A stretch of 64,000 nucleotides of DNA. Source: Phytomonospora sp040655735. Lineage in GTDB: Bacteria; Actinomycetota; Actinomycetes; Mycobacteriales; Micromonosporaceae. The notes beneath the pieces are model-generated. The model was not told where the DNA came from. It searched no databases and saw only the letters and a program-made list of their open reading frames with translations. The position numbers and the translations under genes are program-made. Positions 7,803-15,998 of the stretch are shown in pieces. The number at the start of each line of letters is the position of its first letter. The stretch's first letter is position 1. The stretch spans positions 1 through 64,000 of the forward strand of contig NZ_JBFAKK010000002.1 in assembly GCF_040655735.1 (NCBI RefSeq), given 5' to 3'.

Positions 7803-9647
7803 TCAGACCACCACGTCCCAGGGCACCCAGCCGCAGCCGAGCTTCCCGTCGGTGAAAGTGATCACGCCGTAGGCGTACCCGTTGTTGATGTCGGTGCTGG
7901 TGCCCTCGCTGTAGTACACGACCATCTTCGTGAACTCGCTGTCTTGCGCCACCACGTTCGACGACGCCTCCGGGTGGAACAGCGGCTGCGCCTTCCCGGT
8001 CACGTCCTCGGTCTCCAGGCCGGTGGAGTTGACGTCGTCGCGGCAGTTCACGACGGCACTGAGGTGACCGTCGTCGTTCTGCACGATCTCGTCGTCGTGC
8101 ATCTCGACGTGCACGGTCTCACTGGGGTTGAAGCCGTCGTTGCAGAAGTTCGAGTCGGAGCGGGTGATCTCGAACTGCCCCGGCGTCGAGGAGCTCGCCG
8201 CGACCTCCAGGTTCGGCAGCTCGCTGCACGTCCACTGCCAGGTCGCCTCCCACTCGACGGGCTCGGCGCGCTTGCCGGCCGGGTCGTACAGCCAGACGTG
8301 CACGAACTCCCACGGGTCGATGTCCTCCGACGAGTCGCCCTCGTTCTGGATGACGGCGGCGGCGTCGAGGTCGTTGTCGGCGTCGATGTCGGCGTAGACG
8401 GGCGTCGAGGTCATCTTGTACAGGCCGGTCTCGCCGTTGCTGAGGCTGCCGGGCGCCTGGAGGAGCGAGACCTCGGCGTTCTCCAGGTCGATGGTCGTGA
8501 TGCCCTCGTCGATCACCGGCTCCGACGGCACGGGGTCGGGGTCGGCCGTCTCCTCCTTGCTGAAGGCGTTGACGGCGACGATGATGACGGCGGCCACGAC
8601 GACGAGCGCGATGGCGCCGACCACGAAGATCATCGCCGCGTTCGACTTCTTCTGCGGCGGCGGCTGGGGCCCCCAGGGCTGCTGGAACTGCTGCGCGGGG
8701 GGACCGGTCACGGGGTACATCGGCGCGCCGGAGGTCGGGTACTGCGCCGGGACGCCCGAGGTCGGGTACTGCGCCGGCACTCCCGAAGTCGGGTAGGGCG
8801 CGGGCGCGCCGGACACCGGCCGGGCGGCGGCACCGGCGTTGTTGATCTCGACGACGCCCTGCGTGACCGGGCGCACGGCGATGCCGACGGCCTCGGGATG
8901 CAGCGCGGGCGCGGCGTTGGGGACGTGCGGCAGGTCGATCGTCGACAGCTCGGCGTGCAGCTGTGCGGCACTGGGGCGCCCGTTCGGGTCGGGGTTCAGC
9001 GCCGCCCGCAGGATCCCGGTGACCTGCTGCGGAACGCCCGGTAGGTCGAGCACCGACTGGTTGCGCAGGCCCGGGTTGTACGGGTCGGAGGCGTAGGGGA
9101 GCTGCCCGCCGAGCGCGACGTAGCTGGTCGCGGCGAGCGCGTAGACGTCGGCGGCCGGGCCGGGCGCGGAGTCGAGCGGGTTGAACCGCGAGTTCACCGA
9201 GTGCAGGCCCATCCCGGGCGCCTGACCGTCGAGCCCGGCGAGCTGCGGGTGCCCGAAACCGTTGAACAGCACCGTCGAGGGGGATACCGCGCCGTGCCGC
9301 AGTCCGTTCTGGTGCAGCGTGTCGAGCGCCTGGGCCAGCAGGGAGGCGTTGGTGACGGCCTCGCCGACGGCGAGCGGACCCATCTGGCAGAGGCGTTCGG
9401 CCAGTGTGCTGCCACCGGCGTCGACCACAATGGACGGTCTGCCGTCCGGGCCGACTCCGGCGTGGAAGACGGTGGCGATGTTGGGGTGCGAGGACAGCTG
9501 CCGCACCAGGCCGGCCCAACCGCCGAAGGACGCCTGGTCGACGAACTGGTGGCCGACGATCTGCATCGCCGGCGAGGCGTCCGGACCGCTGGTGGGATAG
9601 CTCGCCGCGGTGTCGTCGGAATGGAGTGGGGACGCAGGCGTGGTCAT
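7803..9647 (-). CDS. Array member 4: membrane pseudokinase with proline-rich repeat linker
   Basis: 614 residues, the longest array member. Kinase-like residues 1-240: HGAVSPST (118-125) replaces HRDxKPxN and AGLD (137-140) replaces DFG; the fold signature GPAADVYALAATSYVALGG and GRPSAAQLHAEL remain. The linker (275-330) has three to four repeats of nine residues, YPTSGVPAQ, encoded by 27-bp direct repeats, and ends PQKKSNA before the transmembrane helix (338-361). Outside: VYADIDADNDLDAAAV (417-432), VHVWLYD, EWEATWQWTC, DVTGKAQPL and the terminal CGWVPWDVVV, closest to member 3. ATG 9647 has GAGGGC upstream; the frame extends further to 9761 without a better start. The KK-to-helix boundary supports a cytoplasmic N-terminus and an extracellular Asp-loop domain. 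Confidence 0.8.
   Translation of the reverse strand: MTTPASPLHSDDTAASYPTSGPDASPAMQIVGHQFVDQASFGGWAGLVRQLSSHPNIATVFHAGVGPDGRPSIVVDAGGSTLAERLCQMGPLAVGEAVTNASLLAQALDTLHQNGLRHGAVSPSTVLFNGFGHPQLAGLDGQAPGMGLHSVNSRFNPLDSAPGPAADVYALAATSYVALGGQLPYASDPYNPGLRNQSVLDLPGVPQQVTGILRAALNPDPNGRPSAAQLHAELSTIDLPHVPNAAPALHPEAVGIAVRPVTQGVVEINNAGAAARPVSGAPAPYPTSGVPAQYPTSGVPAQYPTSGAPMYPVTGPPAQQFQQPWGPQPPPQKKSNAAMIFVVGAIALVVVAAVIIVAVNAFSKEETADPDPVPSEPVIDEGITTIDLENAEVSLLQAPGSLSNGETGLYKMTSTPVYADIDADNDLDAAAVIQNEGDSSEDIDPWEFVHVWLYDPAGKRAEPVEWEATWQWTCSELPNLEVAASSSTPGQFEITRSDSNFCNDGFNPSETVHVEMHDDEIVQNDDGHLSAVVNCRDDVNSTGLETEDVTGKAQPLFHPEASSNVVAQDSEFTKMVVYYSEGTSTDINNGYAYGVITFTDGKLGCGWVPWDVVV
8731..8811. repeat. Three 27-bp direct repeats inside array member 4
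   Basis: Units at 8731-8757, 8758-8784 and 8785-8811, each starting GARGTCGGGTA on the plus strand. The first two differ at two or three positions, the third is more diverged. On the coding strand they encode the nine-residue repeat YPTSGVPAQ in the juxtamembrane linker. Copy number could vary by slippage, changing linker length without frameshift. Confidence 0.85.
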
Positions 9648-9895
9648 GGCGTTGCCCTCGTTCTCTTCGGTGTTCTCACGCGATCGTGCCAGGGGGGATC
9701 CACCCTCGGACGACCGTGGGGTCGGCCGGGAGCGAGGCGGGCGAAGTGTTCCCAGTGACAAGGGTCCACCCGGATGGACTTCCTGGGATCCCCGACTCGT
9801 GCCGATCCGGCGGTCGGTGCGAGCGGTGTCTGCGTGGCTGTCATAGGCGCCGGGTTCTCCTCGGGCGGTTCATGGTGGGCTTTCGCGGTGCGGTG

Positions 9896-11614
9896 TCAGG
9901 CGACGTCGGCGGCGGCCACCCATCCGCAGGTGGCCGTGCCGTCGGATCGTGAGACGTACGCCAGGAGCCATTCGACCGTTCCGGCGGTCTCGGGACGGAA
10001 TACCGTTACCGATTCGATGCCGTCGCCGACCTCCATGGCTTCGCTTGTCGGGGCCACCCGGACGATCGTGTCGGCGCCGTGGTCCTCGGTCTCCACGCCG
10101 GGTGTCGGTTCGCAGCGTGAGGCGGCGCCGATGTGCGGCCCGGCCTGGATCAGCAGTCCACCGGACATCTGGACGCCGATGGTCTCGTACCTGCGGTCGG
10201 ACTCCTTGACGGCCTCGCAGTTGACGAAGGGGTTGGCCGAGACCAGTTCCAGCTCGAACGAGGGACCGGAGGGCCGCATGTCCCTGACCTCGCAGATCCC
10301 GTTGACGACCTGGCCGGCCTGCCGCAGCCCGTCGCTCCAGTAGAAGACCAGCACGTAGGCGCGGGTGCCGTTCTCGGTGGTGACGGTCAGGTGGATCGCG
10401 GCGGTGTCCTGGTCGCCGTTGTGGTTGCCGTCGGCGAACACCGGGCCGGTGACCAGGGTCCAGGTCTCCGTCGGCGCGCCCTCGCCCGAGCCGACGCCCG
10501 TTCCCGTGCCTCCCTTGAGTTTCACCTCGCGGGCGGCGTCGTAGGGGACGGTGAACTCCACGGCGTCGAAGTCGACGCGCTCGATCTCGGCGGAGCGGTC
10601 CTCGGTGGCGTCGGCGAACTCGTCCCGCAGCATCCAGGCGCCGCCGAGCCCGCCGGCGAGCACCAGGAGCACGATGAAGACGACGAGCACCCGTCCGCTG
10701 TAGGTCCTCTTCGGCTTCGCGCCCGTCGACGGCAGGGGTGCCACGCCGGCGGGCATCGGCGGCCGCTTCTCGCGCGGGATCCTCGGCTGCGTACCTGTCA
10801 CGGCCTCGTTGATGGGGGCGACGCCCTTGTTCGCCGCGCGTACGTCGGAGCCGACGACGGTGACGGGCAGCGCGACGGTCGGCGGCGACTCCGCGATGTC
10901 CACCGTGGACAGCGCGTCGCGCAGGAGCGCCGCGCTCGGCCGCGCCGACGGGTCGGGATTGAGCGCCGTGCGCAGCATCCCGGTCAGCTCCGGCGGAACA
11001 CCCGGCAGTTCGGTGATCCCGCGACGGCGCAGCGCCGGGTCGGTCGGGTCGCCGACGTACGGCAGCGTCCCCCCGAGCGCGACGTACGCCGTCGCGGCGA
11101 GCGCGTATATGTCGGCGGGATATCCCGGATCGAGCTCGGGCACCGTGTACAGGCCCGGCCGCGCGGTCTTGACCAGCGAGGGCGCGCACATGTCGAAACC
11201 GGTCAGCATCGGCGTTCCGTCGACGGCGTAGACCACTGTGGACGGACAGATCGTGCCGTGCCGCAGGCCCGCCGCGTGCGCGGTGTCGAGGGCGTCGGCG
11301 ATCGCGGTCGTCGTCCGCACGACCTCGGTGACACTCGGCGGAGTGCGCACCAGGCGCTCGGCGAGAGTGGTCGATCCCGTCCCGCACAGGACATAGGGCC
11401 GCGAGTCGTCGGTCAGCCCGGCGGCGGCCACCGCGACCAGGTGCGGATGCCGCACCCCGCGCAGCCGCTGCGCCCACGCCGAGAACTCCCCGCCGGGCTC
11501 GACGGGCCGGTGGCCGACGGTGTAGATGAGCCGACGCCCGCCCGGCCCGGCGGCCTCGTAGACCGCGGCGGAGTCATCACTGCTCAGCCAGCGGATGATC
11601 TGGAAGCCGTCCAT
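9896..11614 (-). CDS. Array member 5: membrane pseudokinase, degenerate Asp-loop
   Basis: 572 residues. Kinase-like part 1-240: the N-lobe strand reads RLIYTVG without lysine, HGTICPST (119-126) replaces HRDxKPxN, TGFD (138-141) replaces DFG, and PADIYALAATAYVALGG with ARPSAALLRDAL keep the C-lobe outline. A basic linker (REKRPP, KPKRTYSGR) precedes a clear single transmembrane helix (308-329), so the C-terminus should be extracellular. The Asp-loop has diverged to FADGNHNGDQDTAA (393-406), while the cysteines and the terminal CGWVAAADVA are kept. ATG at 11614. It is 26 bases from member 6 upstream, but 248 bases separate it from member 4 downstream, so members 5-6 and 4 are probably different transcripts. 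Confidence 0.8.
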   Translation of the reverse strand: MDGFQIIRWLSSDDSAAVYEAAGPGGRRLIYTVGHRPVEPGGEFSAWAQRLRGVRHPHLVAVAAAGLTDDSRPYVLCGTGSTTLAERLVRTPPSVTEVVRTTTAIADALDTAHAAGLRHGTICPSTVVYAVDGTPMLTGFDMCAPSLVKTARPGLYTVPELDPGYPADIYALAATAYVALGGTLPYVGDPTDPALRRRGITELPGVPPELTGMLRTALNPDPSARPSAALLRDALSTVDIAESPPTVALPVTVVGSDVRAANKGVAPINEAVTGTQPRIPREKRPPMPAGVAPLPSTGAKPKRTYSGRVLVVFIVLLVLAGGLGGAWMLRDEFADATEDRSAEIERVDFDAVEFTVPYDAAREVKLKGGTGTGVGSGEGAPTETWTLVTGPVFADGNHNGDQDTAAIHLTVTTENGTRAYVLVFYWSDGLRQAGQVVNGICEVRDMRPSGPSFELELVSANPFVNCEAVKESDRRYETIGVQMSGGLLIQAGPHIGAASRCEPTPGVETEDHGADTIVRVAPTSEAMEVGDGIESVTVFRPETAGTVEWLLAYVSRSDGTATCGWVAAADVA

Positions 11615-11640
11615 CGCGCAACGTTATCCGTCGAACGCCA

Positions 11641-13368
11641 CTAGACAGCCAGCTCGATCCACCCGCACGCGACGCTTTCGTCCGCATACGTGAGTCTCGC
11701 GTTGACCCAGCCGTCGGAGTTGATGAGCTCCCCGGGGTTGTAGGAGATCGACGGAAAATCGCCTTCGATGACCGGTGAGTCGGCACTGGGCGCCAGGTGC
11801 GGTGTGACCGGTTCGAGGACCTCCGACATGGAGGCCGGGTCGAGGCTGTTGCAGCGGTCGGGCGAACCGAGTACAGGGGCGGTCTGCGCGAGGAATCCCT
11901 TGTGGACGCCGATGGTGTAGGTCTCGGTGGTCATCTCGTCCTCGGTGACGGCGTAGCAGCCGGAGGCCGCCGACGTGCCGCGCGTGGTGGCCTCGACCTT
12001 GCCGTCGGCGACGTGGACGTCGTCGACGTGGCACAGGCCCTCGCCGGTGTTGGGGACCTGGACGGCCTTGCCGTCCTCCCAGATCCAGGCCATGAAGAAG
12101 GGCGCGCCGTACTCGTAGCCGGACAGGTCCATGACCAGCACGGCGTCGAGGTCCTTGTCGCCGTCGAGGTCGGCGTAGACCGGGTCGTGGGTGATGGTCC
12201 AGCTGTAGTCGTCGAAGACGTTGTCGTGCTTGGCCTCGTAGGTGCCGTTCTGGAGCTGGACGGCGTCGGCGCGGCCGTTGGGCTCGATGAAGGAGATCGA
12301 GGTGAAGTCGACGCCCTTGATCGGCGGCTCGTCGAGCCGCACGACGGGGGGTGCGGCGACGCCGGTGTCATTGGCGACCTGCACGCCGACCACCGCAGCA
12401 CCGGCGGCCACGGCCGCCGCCGTGACGCCCAGTCCGACTTTCCACACCAGTGCCACGCCGGTGCCCTTCGCGGCGGTCACCGCCGCCGTCCCCGGCCCGG
12501 TCGCCTGCGCGAGCGCGATCGGGGCGGCTTTGCCGGCCAGGATGCCCGCCGTGGCGGCGATCCCGGTCGCGGCCGCCCCGGACATCGCCAGGTTGATCGA
12601 CACGACCGTGTCGTTGACGGCCCGGACCTGCGCGCCGACGCGCTCGGCCTCCATCCGCTCGATCGCGGCGGCGGGCATCACCACGGCCGCCAGCGAGTCG
12701 CGGAGCAGGCCGACGCCGGGCCGCGCCTTCGGGTCGGGATGCATCGCCGCCCGCAGCGTTGCGGTGACCTGCACCGGAATGCCCGGCAGGTCCTCCACCG
12801 GCGCCGAGGCGTAGGGGATCGTGCCGCCGAGGGACACGTAGGCCGTCGCGGCCAGTGCGTACACATCGGACGGTGGGCCCTGCTGTCCCTCCGGCGGTGT
12901 GAAGACGCCCGGGGTCACCGGCGCGGCCATCTCCGGCGCGCGGGTGTCGAGGCCCGCGAGGCGCACCACGCCGTCGCCGTCGAGGAGCACCGTGGACGGA
13001 CACACCGCGCCGTGCCGCAAGCCTCTAGCGTGCAGCGCTTCCAGGGCGCCCGCCACCCGGACGACGACGTGGAGCACGACGTCGGCCGCGGGCGGTGTGG
13101 CCGTGGTGAGGAGTTCGGAGAGCGTCCGCTCGGCCGTCGCCGACACCAGGAAGGGCCTCCCGTCGGCGCCCACACCGCCGAGTGTGACGTCGATGAGGTT
13201 CGGGTGCGCGCTGATCTCGATGACCGCCCGCGCCCACGCGTTGTAGCCGTCGCGGTCGGCCGCCGGGCGGGTGCCGACGGTGTAGATGAGCCGGCGGCCG
13301 GTGGCGTCGGCGGCCTCGTAGGTGGCCGCGGCGGGGTCCTCACCGAGCGGACGCACGATCCTGTCCAT
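11641..13368 (-). CDS. Array member 6: membrane pseudokinase, promoter-proximal
   Basis: 575 residues, first gene of the array in the direction of transcription. The N-lobe strand RRLIYTVG is shared with member 5, but the Ala/Gly-rich region (VVSINLAMSGAAATGIAATAG, 255-275) and the helix at 310-331 match members 1 and 2, so it combines traits of both subgroups. HGAVCPST (119-126) and AGLD (138-141) replace the catalytic HRDxKPxN and DFG motifs. The distal domain has VYADLDGDKDLDAVLV (397-412), AWIWEDGKAVQVP and ends CGWIELAV. The frame runs to 13506, but ATG at 13368 starts the conserved MDRIVRPLGEDPAAATYEA segment. Upstream lies the dispersed repeat with DnaA-box-like pairs. Confidence 0.8.
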   Translation of the reverse strand: MDRIVRPLGEDPAAATYEAADATGRRLIYTVGTRPAADRDGYNAWARAVIEISAHPNLIDVTLGGVGADGRPFLVSATAERTLSELLTTATPPAADVVLHVVVRVAGALEALHARGLRHGAVCPSTVLLDGDGVVRLAGLDTRAPEMAAPVTPGVFTPPEGQQGPPSDVYALAATAYVSLGGTIPYASAPVEDLPGIPVQVTATLRAAMHPDPKARPGVGLLRDSLAAVVMPAAAIERMEAERVGAQVRAVNDTVVSINLAMSGAAATGIAATAGILAGKAAPIALAQATGPGTAAVTAAKGTGVALVWKVGLGVTAAAVAAGAAVVGVQVANDTGVAAPPVVRLDEPPIKGVDFTSISFIEPNGRADAVQLQNGTYEAKHDNVFDDYSWTITHDPVYADLDGDKDLDAVLVMDLSGYEYGAPFFMAWIWEDGKAVQVPNTGEGLCHVDDVHVADGKVEATTRGTSAASGCYAVTEDEMTTETYTIGVHKGFLAQTAPVLGSPDRCNSLDPASMSEVLEPVTPHLAPSADSPVIEGDFPSISYNPGELINSDGWVNARLTYADESVACGWIELAV

Positions 13369-13697
13369 GCGGCAACCGTATGGCGCCGGGGCAACAGGGG
13401 CCTCGGGTGAAGGGTGGGAGGGGGAGGGACGTATGTCCAGAAGATGAGGGTTGGCCGGGTGGTTGCCCGCAGATTGTCGGTTATCCACAGGCGGGTGGTT
13501 ATCCACAGCGAACGGCGCTCGCGTTCGCCACCTGTGCGTGAAGGTCCTCTACCGTCGGACGTAGGGAGGAGGCCGGGAGGCCCCAGGGCTGAGAGTGAGC
13601 CGGATCGCCCGCGTGGGGCTGAGAGCGAGTCGCATCGGGGCCGCAGAACACGGCGAACGCGAGCCCGGATCGCCCGCGTGCGCGCCGCAGCCGGCAC
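13369..13697. other. Intergenic gap before the pseudokinase array
   Basis: 329 bases between array member 6 and the helical secreted protein, both on the minus strand. It holds copy 1 of the 106-bp dispersed repeat (13480-13585) and, beyond it, a short imperfect duplication: GGATCGCCCGCGTG occurs at about 13602 and again at about 13667, each preceded by GAG-rich sequence. The promoter of the array should lie here, but no convincing -35/-10 pair could be picked. Confidence 0.6.
13480..13585 (-). repeat. Dispersed 106-bp repeat, copy 1, with two perfect DnaA boxes
   Basis: Read on the minus strand the element starts TGGGGCCTCCCGGCCTCC and continues into CTACGTCCGACGGTAGA. A variable middle follows, then GGCGAACGCGAG, and it ends in two boxes TGTGGATAAC separated by eight bases. 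Both boxes contain TTATCCACA on the plus strand (13481-13489 and 13499-13507), a perfect match to the bacterial DnaA-box consensus, 18 bp apart. A second copy of equal length lies at 43781-43886, and the box pair recurs inside dnaX. No terminal inverted repeats or coding potential are evident. Confidence 0.85.
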
Positions 13698-14573
13698 CTA
13701 CCGCCGCACCCCCCGCAACCGCCGCACCCTCCCCAGCGCCTCGGCCACCCCCGCCGACCCGAGCCCCGCCGCCAGCACGCCCGCCTCCCCCAGGTCCTCG
13801 TCGCACCCGCCCAAGTTCCCCAGCGCCAGCCGCGCGTGCGCCCGCCGCGCCAGGCACGCCGCCCTTCCCCGCACCCGCCCCGCCCCGAACGCGCCCGCCG
13901 CCTCGCCGAGCCACTCCTCCGCCCGCCGATACCGCCCCAGCACCAGCCACGCCCTCCCGATCACGCCGGGAACATGCCCCGCGTCGCCGAGCACCGGCAC
14001 CGCCCACGCCGGCACGTCGCCCGGATCCGCCGCCGCCCACAACCGCTCCGCCGCCTCGACATGCGCCACGGCCGCATCGGTGTCCCCGGCGCGTTCGCGG
14101 TAGCGCGAGGCGCCCGCGCGCAGGTTCGCCGCCTGTACGGCCGGCAATCGCCCCGTGAGGGCGTCTTCCGCATGTCGTGCCGCACCGGCGTGGTCGCCGC
14201 ACGCGTCGAGCACGGATGCGCGATCCAGCCGGATGTGCGCCCGCAGCTCAGGAGCGACCGCCACGCGCTCCGCCGCGTCGAGCAGCCGGTGCTGTTCCCG
14301 CGGATCAGCAAGCCCGGCGTCCCCGAGGGCCGAGGCGACCCGGTCGGCGAGGACGGCGACGGCGTGGTCGAGCCGCCGGTCACCGCCGCCGAGGCTCAAC
14401 GCCCACCGAACCGCCTCCCGCCCGGCGCCGGCGATGGACGCGCCACCCTCGGCGAGGTCGCGGCGGGTCAGGTCGCCGGCGAGGGCCTCGACGGCACCCG
14501 CAGGGGTGGGGGCGGCGTGAACCGCGGCGATTGGTGTGAGGGCCAGACCGGCGAGCAGCTTTCGGCGACGCAT
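13698..14573 (-). CDS. Exported helical-repeat protein, function unknown
   Basis: 291 residues. The N-terminus MRRRKLLAGLALTPIAAVHA is a signal sequence with twin arginines and a hydrophobic core, so Tat export is plausible. The mature part is almost all alpha-helical with Ala/Arg/Leu-rich units (ELRAHIRLDRASVLDACGD, AGAARHAEDALTGRLPAVQA, RYRRAEEWLGEAAGAF) that look like degenerate TPR repeats. It resembles the C-terminal sensor part of actinobacterial XRE-type regulators, but there is no helix-turn-helix domain here, so I do not assign that function. ATG at 14573 is the only start before the signal sequence. The gene precedes the pseudokinase array on the same strand. Confidence 0.6.
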   Translation of the reverse strand: MRRRKLLAGLALTPIAAVHAAPTPAGAVEALAGDLTRRDLAEGGASIAGAGREAVRWALSLGGGDRRLDHAVAVLADRVASALGDAGLADPREQHRLLDAAERVAVAPELRAHIRLDRASVLDACGDHAGAARHAEDALTGRLPAVQAANLRAGASRYRERAGDTDAAVAHVEAAERLWAAADPGDVPAWAVPVLGDAGHVPGVIGRAWLVLGRYRRAEEWLGEAAGAFGAGRVRGRAACLARRAHARLALGNLGGCDEDLGEAGVLAAGLGSAGVAEALGRVRRLRGVRR

Positions 14574-14793
14574 GGGCTGAAGTTAGTGGCTTTCGCCCTG
14601 ATTTCCAGGGATTTCACGCGGCATTCCGGCACCGATGCCGGGCACATCCGCGCGACGTCGGCCTCTGCGCGCCCTGAGCGGACGCGCAGAGGCCGTCACC
14701 GTCACCGTCGCGGCGGAGGAAGAAGCGAGATGCAGGTGATCGCGAGACCGACGACGGCGAGCACCCAGACCAGCGCTTCGAGCAGCATTCGCA

Positions 14794-15825
14794 TCATGGT
14801 GGGCTCCCGCCCGCGACGCGCTCACGCTCCTGCTCGCGCTTCTCCTCGCGCGAGTTGGACCGCAGGCTCGTCACCGTGACCGTCGCCAGCACCAGGACGA
14901 TCACGCCCAGCGAGATCGGCGTCGGGATGTCCGGCACCGCCGGCCACACGGTGTGCGCCCAGTGCAGCACGAGCTTCACGCCGATGAAGGCGAGGATGAT
15001 CGCCAGGCCGTGGTTGAGGTGGCGCAGTTTCGTCAGCGCCGAGTCCAGCAGGAAGTACAGCGCGCGCAGTCCGAGCAGCGCGAACGCGTTGGTCATGAAC
15101 ACCAGGTACGGATCGGCGGTGATGCCGTAGACGGCCGGGACCGAGTCGACGGCGAACACGATGTCGGTGGCGAACACGGCGAAGACCACCACGGCCAGCG
15201 GCGTGAGCGCCCGGCGGCCGTTCTCGCGCGCGAACATGCGCGTCCCGCGGTAGTCGTCGGTGACGGGGAGCACCCGTCGCAGGAGCCTGACCGACCGCAT
15301 GTCGCTCATGTCGCGTTCCCGCTCAGATCCGCCGACGGCGTCGCGGAGGATCTTCACGGCCGTGACGAGCAGGATGCCGCCGAAGACGAGGAACGCCCAG
15401 GTTCCCGCCTCCAGCATCGCCGCGCCGAGCGCGATGAACACCGCCCGCAGCGCCAGCGCGCCGACGATGCCGAACAGCAGCACCCGCTGCTGGAGCTTCG
15501 CCGGCACCGCGAAGGCGCCCATGATCAGCATGAACACGAACAGGTTGTCGACCGACAGGGACTTCTCGACGACGAAGCCGGTCAGGAACTCCATCGACAC
15601 CCCGCCGCTGAAGGCGGGCCACAGCGCGAGGCCGAACAGCAGCGGCAGCGTCAGGTAGAAGATCGACCAGCCGGTGGCCTCGCGCATCGACACTTCGTGC
15701 GGCTTGCGGGTGACGATGAAGTCGACGACCAGGAGGGCGATCAGCACGGCGACGCTCGCCGCCCAGAGCCATGGGGAGCCGATCGACTGCGTCAAGGCAG
15801 CGTCGGCTGACGCGGAAAAGGGCAC
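14794..15825 (-). CDS. TerC/Alx-family integral membrane protein (manganese export)
   Basis: 343 residues with about nine hydrophobic segments. The two family hallmarks are visible: VVEKSLSVDNLFVFMLIM and FAVFATDIVFAVDSVPAVYG, whose acidic residues lie in the membrane. TerC/Alx proteins export manganese and protect against metal stress. The start is GTG at 15825 (protein begins VPFSASADAALTQSIG), with GGAGGT five to six bases upstream; the open frame extends to 15942 but crosses the riboswitch. The C-terminal tail is charged (SREEKREQERERVAGG). Expression is predicted to be switched on by Mn2+ through the upstream yybP-ykoY element. Confidence 0.9.
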   Translation of the reverse strand: MPFSASADAALTQSIGSPWLWAASVAVLIALLVVDFIVTRKPHEVSMREATGWSIFYLTLPLLFGLALWPAFSGGVSMEFLTGFVVEKSLSVDNLFVFMLIMGAFAVPAKLQQRVLLFGIVGALALRAVFIALGAAMLEAGTWAFLVFGGILLVTAVKILRDAVGGSERERDMSDMRSVRLLRRVLPVTDDYRGTRMFARENGRRALTPLAVVVFAVFATDIVFAVDSVPAVYGITADPYLVFMTNAFALLGLRALYFLLDSALTKLRHLNHGLAIILAFIGVKLVLHWAHTVWPAVPDIPTPISLGVIVLVLATVTVTSLRSNSREEKREQERERVAGGSPP

Positions 15826-15858
15826 GAGACCTCCACGAACGTTGTCGTTCGAGGTCTC
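15826..15858 (-). promoter_or_regulatory. Ribosome-site-sequestering hairpin of terC
   Basis: In the mRNA, GAGACCUC (complement of 15851-15858) can pair with GAGGUCUC (complement of 15826-15833), which contains the terC ribosome-binding site. An inner CGAAC/GUUCG helix strengthens it. The upstream arm overlaps the 3' strand of riboswitch helix P1, so the two structures exclude each other. Confidence 0.7.
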
Positions 15859-15939
15859 TTTCGCCCCCGCAGGGACGGCCCGCCGAGGCCACATGGGTGG
15901 CCGTACTGACCGGTCGGACCCGAGGAAATACTCCCCTCG
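15850..15939 (-). promoter_or_regulatory. yybP-ykoY manganese riboswitch upstream of terC
   Basis: About 90 nt of leader RNA with the pattern of this class. P1 pairs CGAGG (5') with CCUCG (3'), and the conserved GGGGAGUA stands at the 5' side. An internal loop segment reads GGUCAGUACGGCC, followed by a GGCC-closed helix, and GAAAGAGACCUC lies at the 3' side. The family is known to bind Mn2+ and to control terC/alx/mntP-type genes, and terC is the gene immediately downstream, which strongly supports the call. Ligand binding should stabilise P1 and free the ribosome-binding site. Confidence 0.75.
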
Positions 15940-15998
15940 CACCGCATTCTACGGGCGATCAAGGGCGCGAGGGAACAGTGCGGGGTGAAGTTGGCCGG

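Noticed and set aside
2704..13368. Annotation of array members as active Ser/Thr kinases
   Set aside because: All essential residues (beta-3 Lys, HRD Asp, KPxN Asn, DFG Asp) are absent in all five kinase-like members.
13480..13585. Origin of replication at the DnaA boxes
   Set aside because: Only two boxes, no AT-rich unwinding region and no dnaA/dnaN/gyrB neighbours; the same element recurs at 43.8 kb.
15826..15942. N-terminal extension of the TerC protein
   Set aside because: It would translate the riboswitch; GTG 15825 has a good ribosome site and gives the family start.
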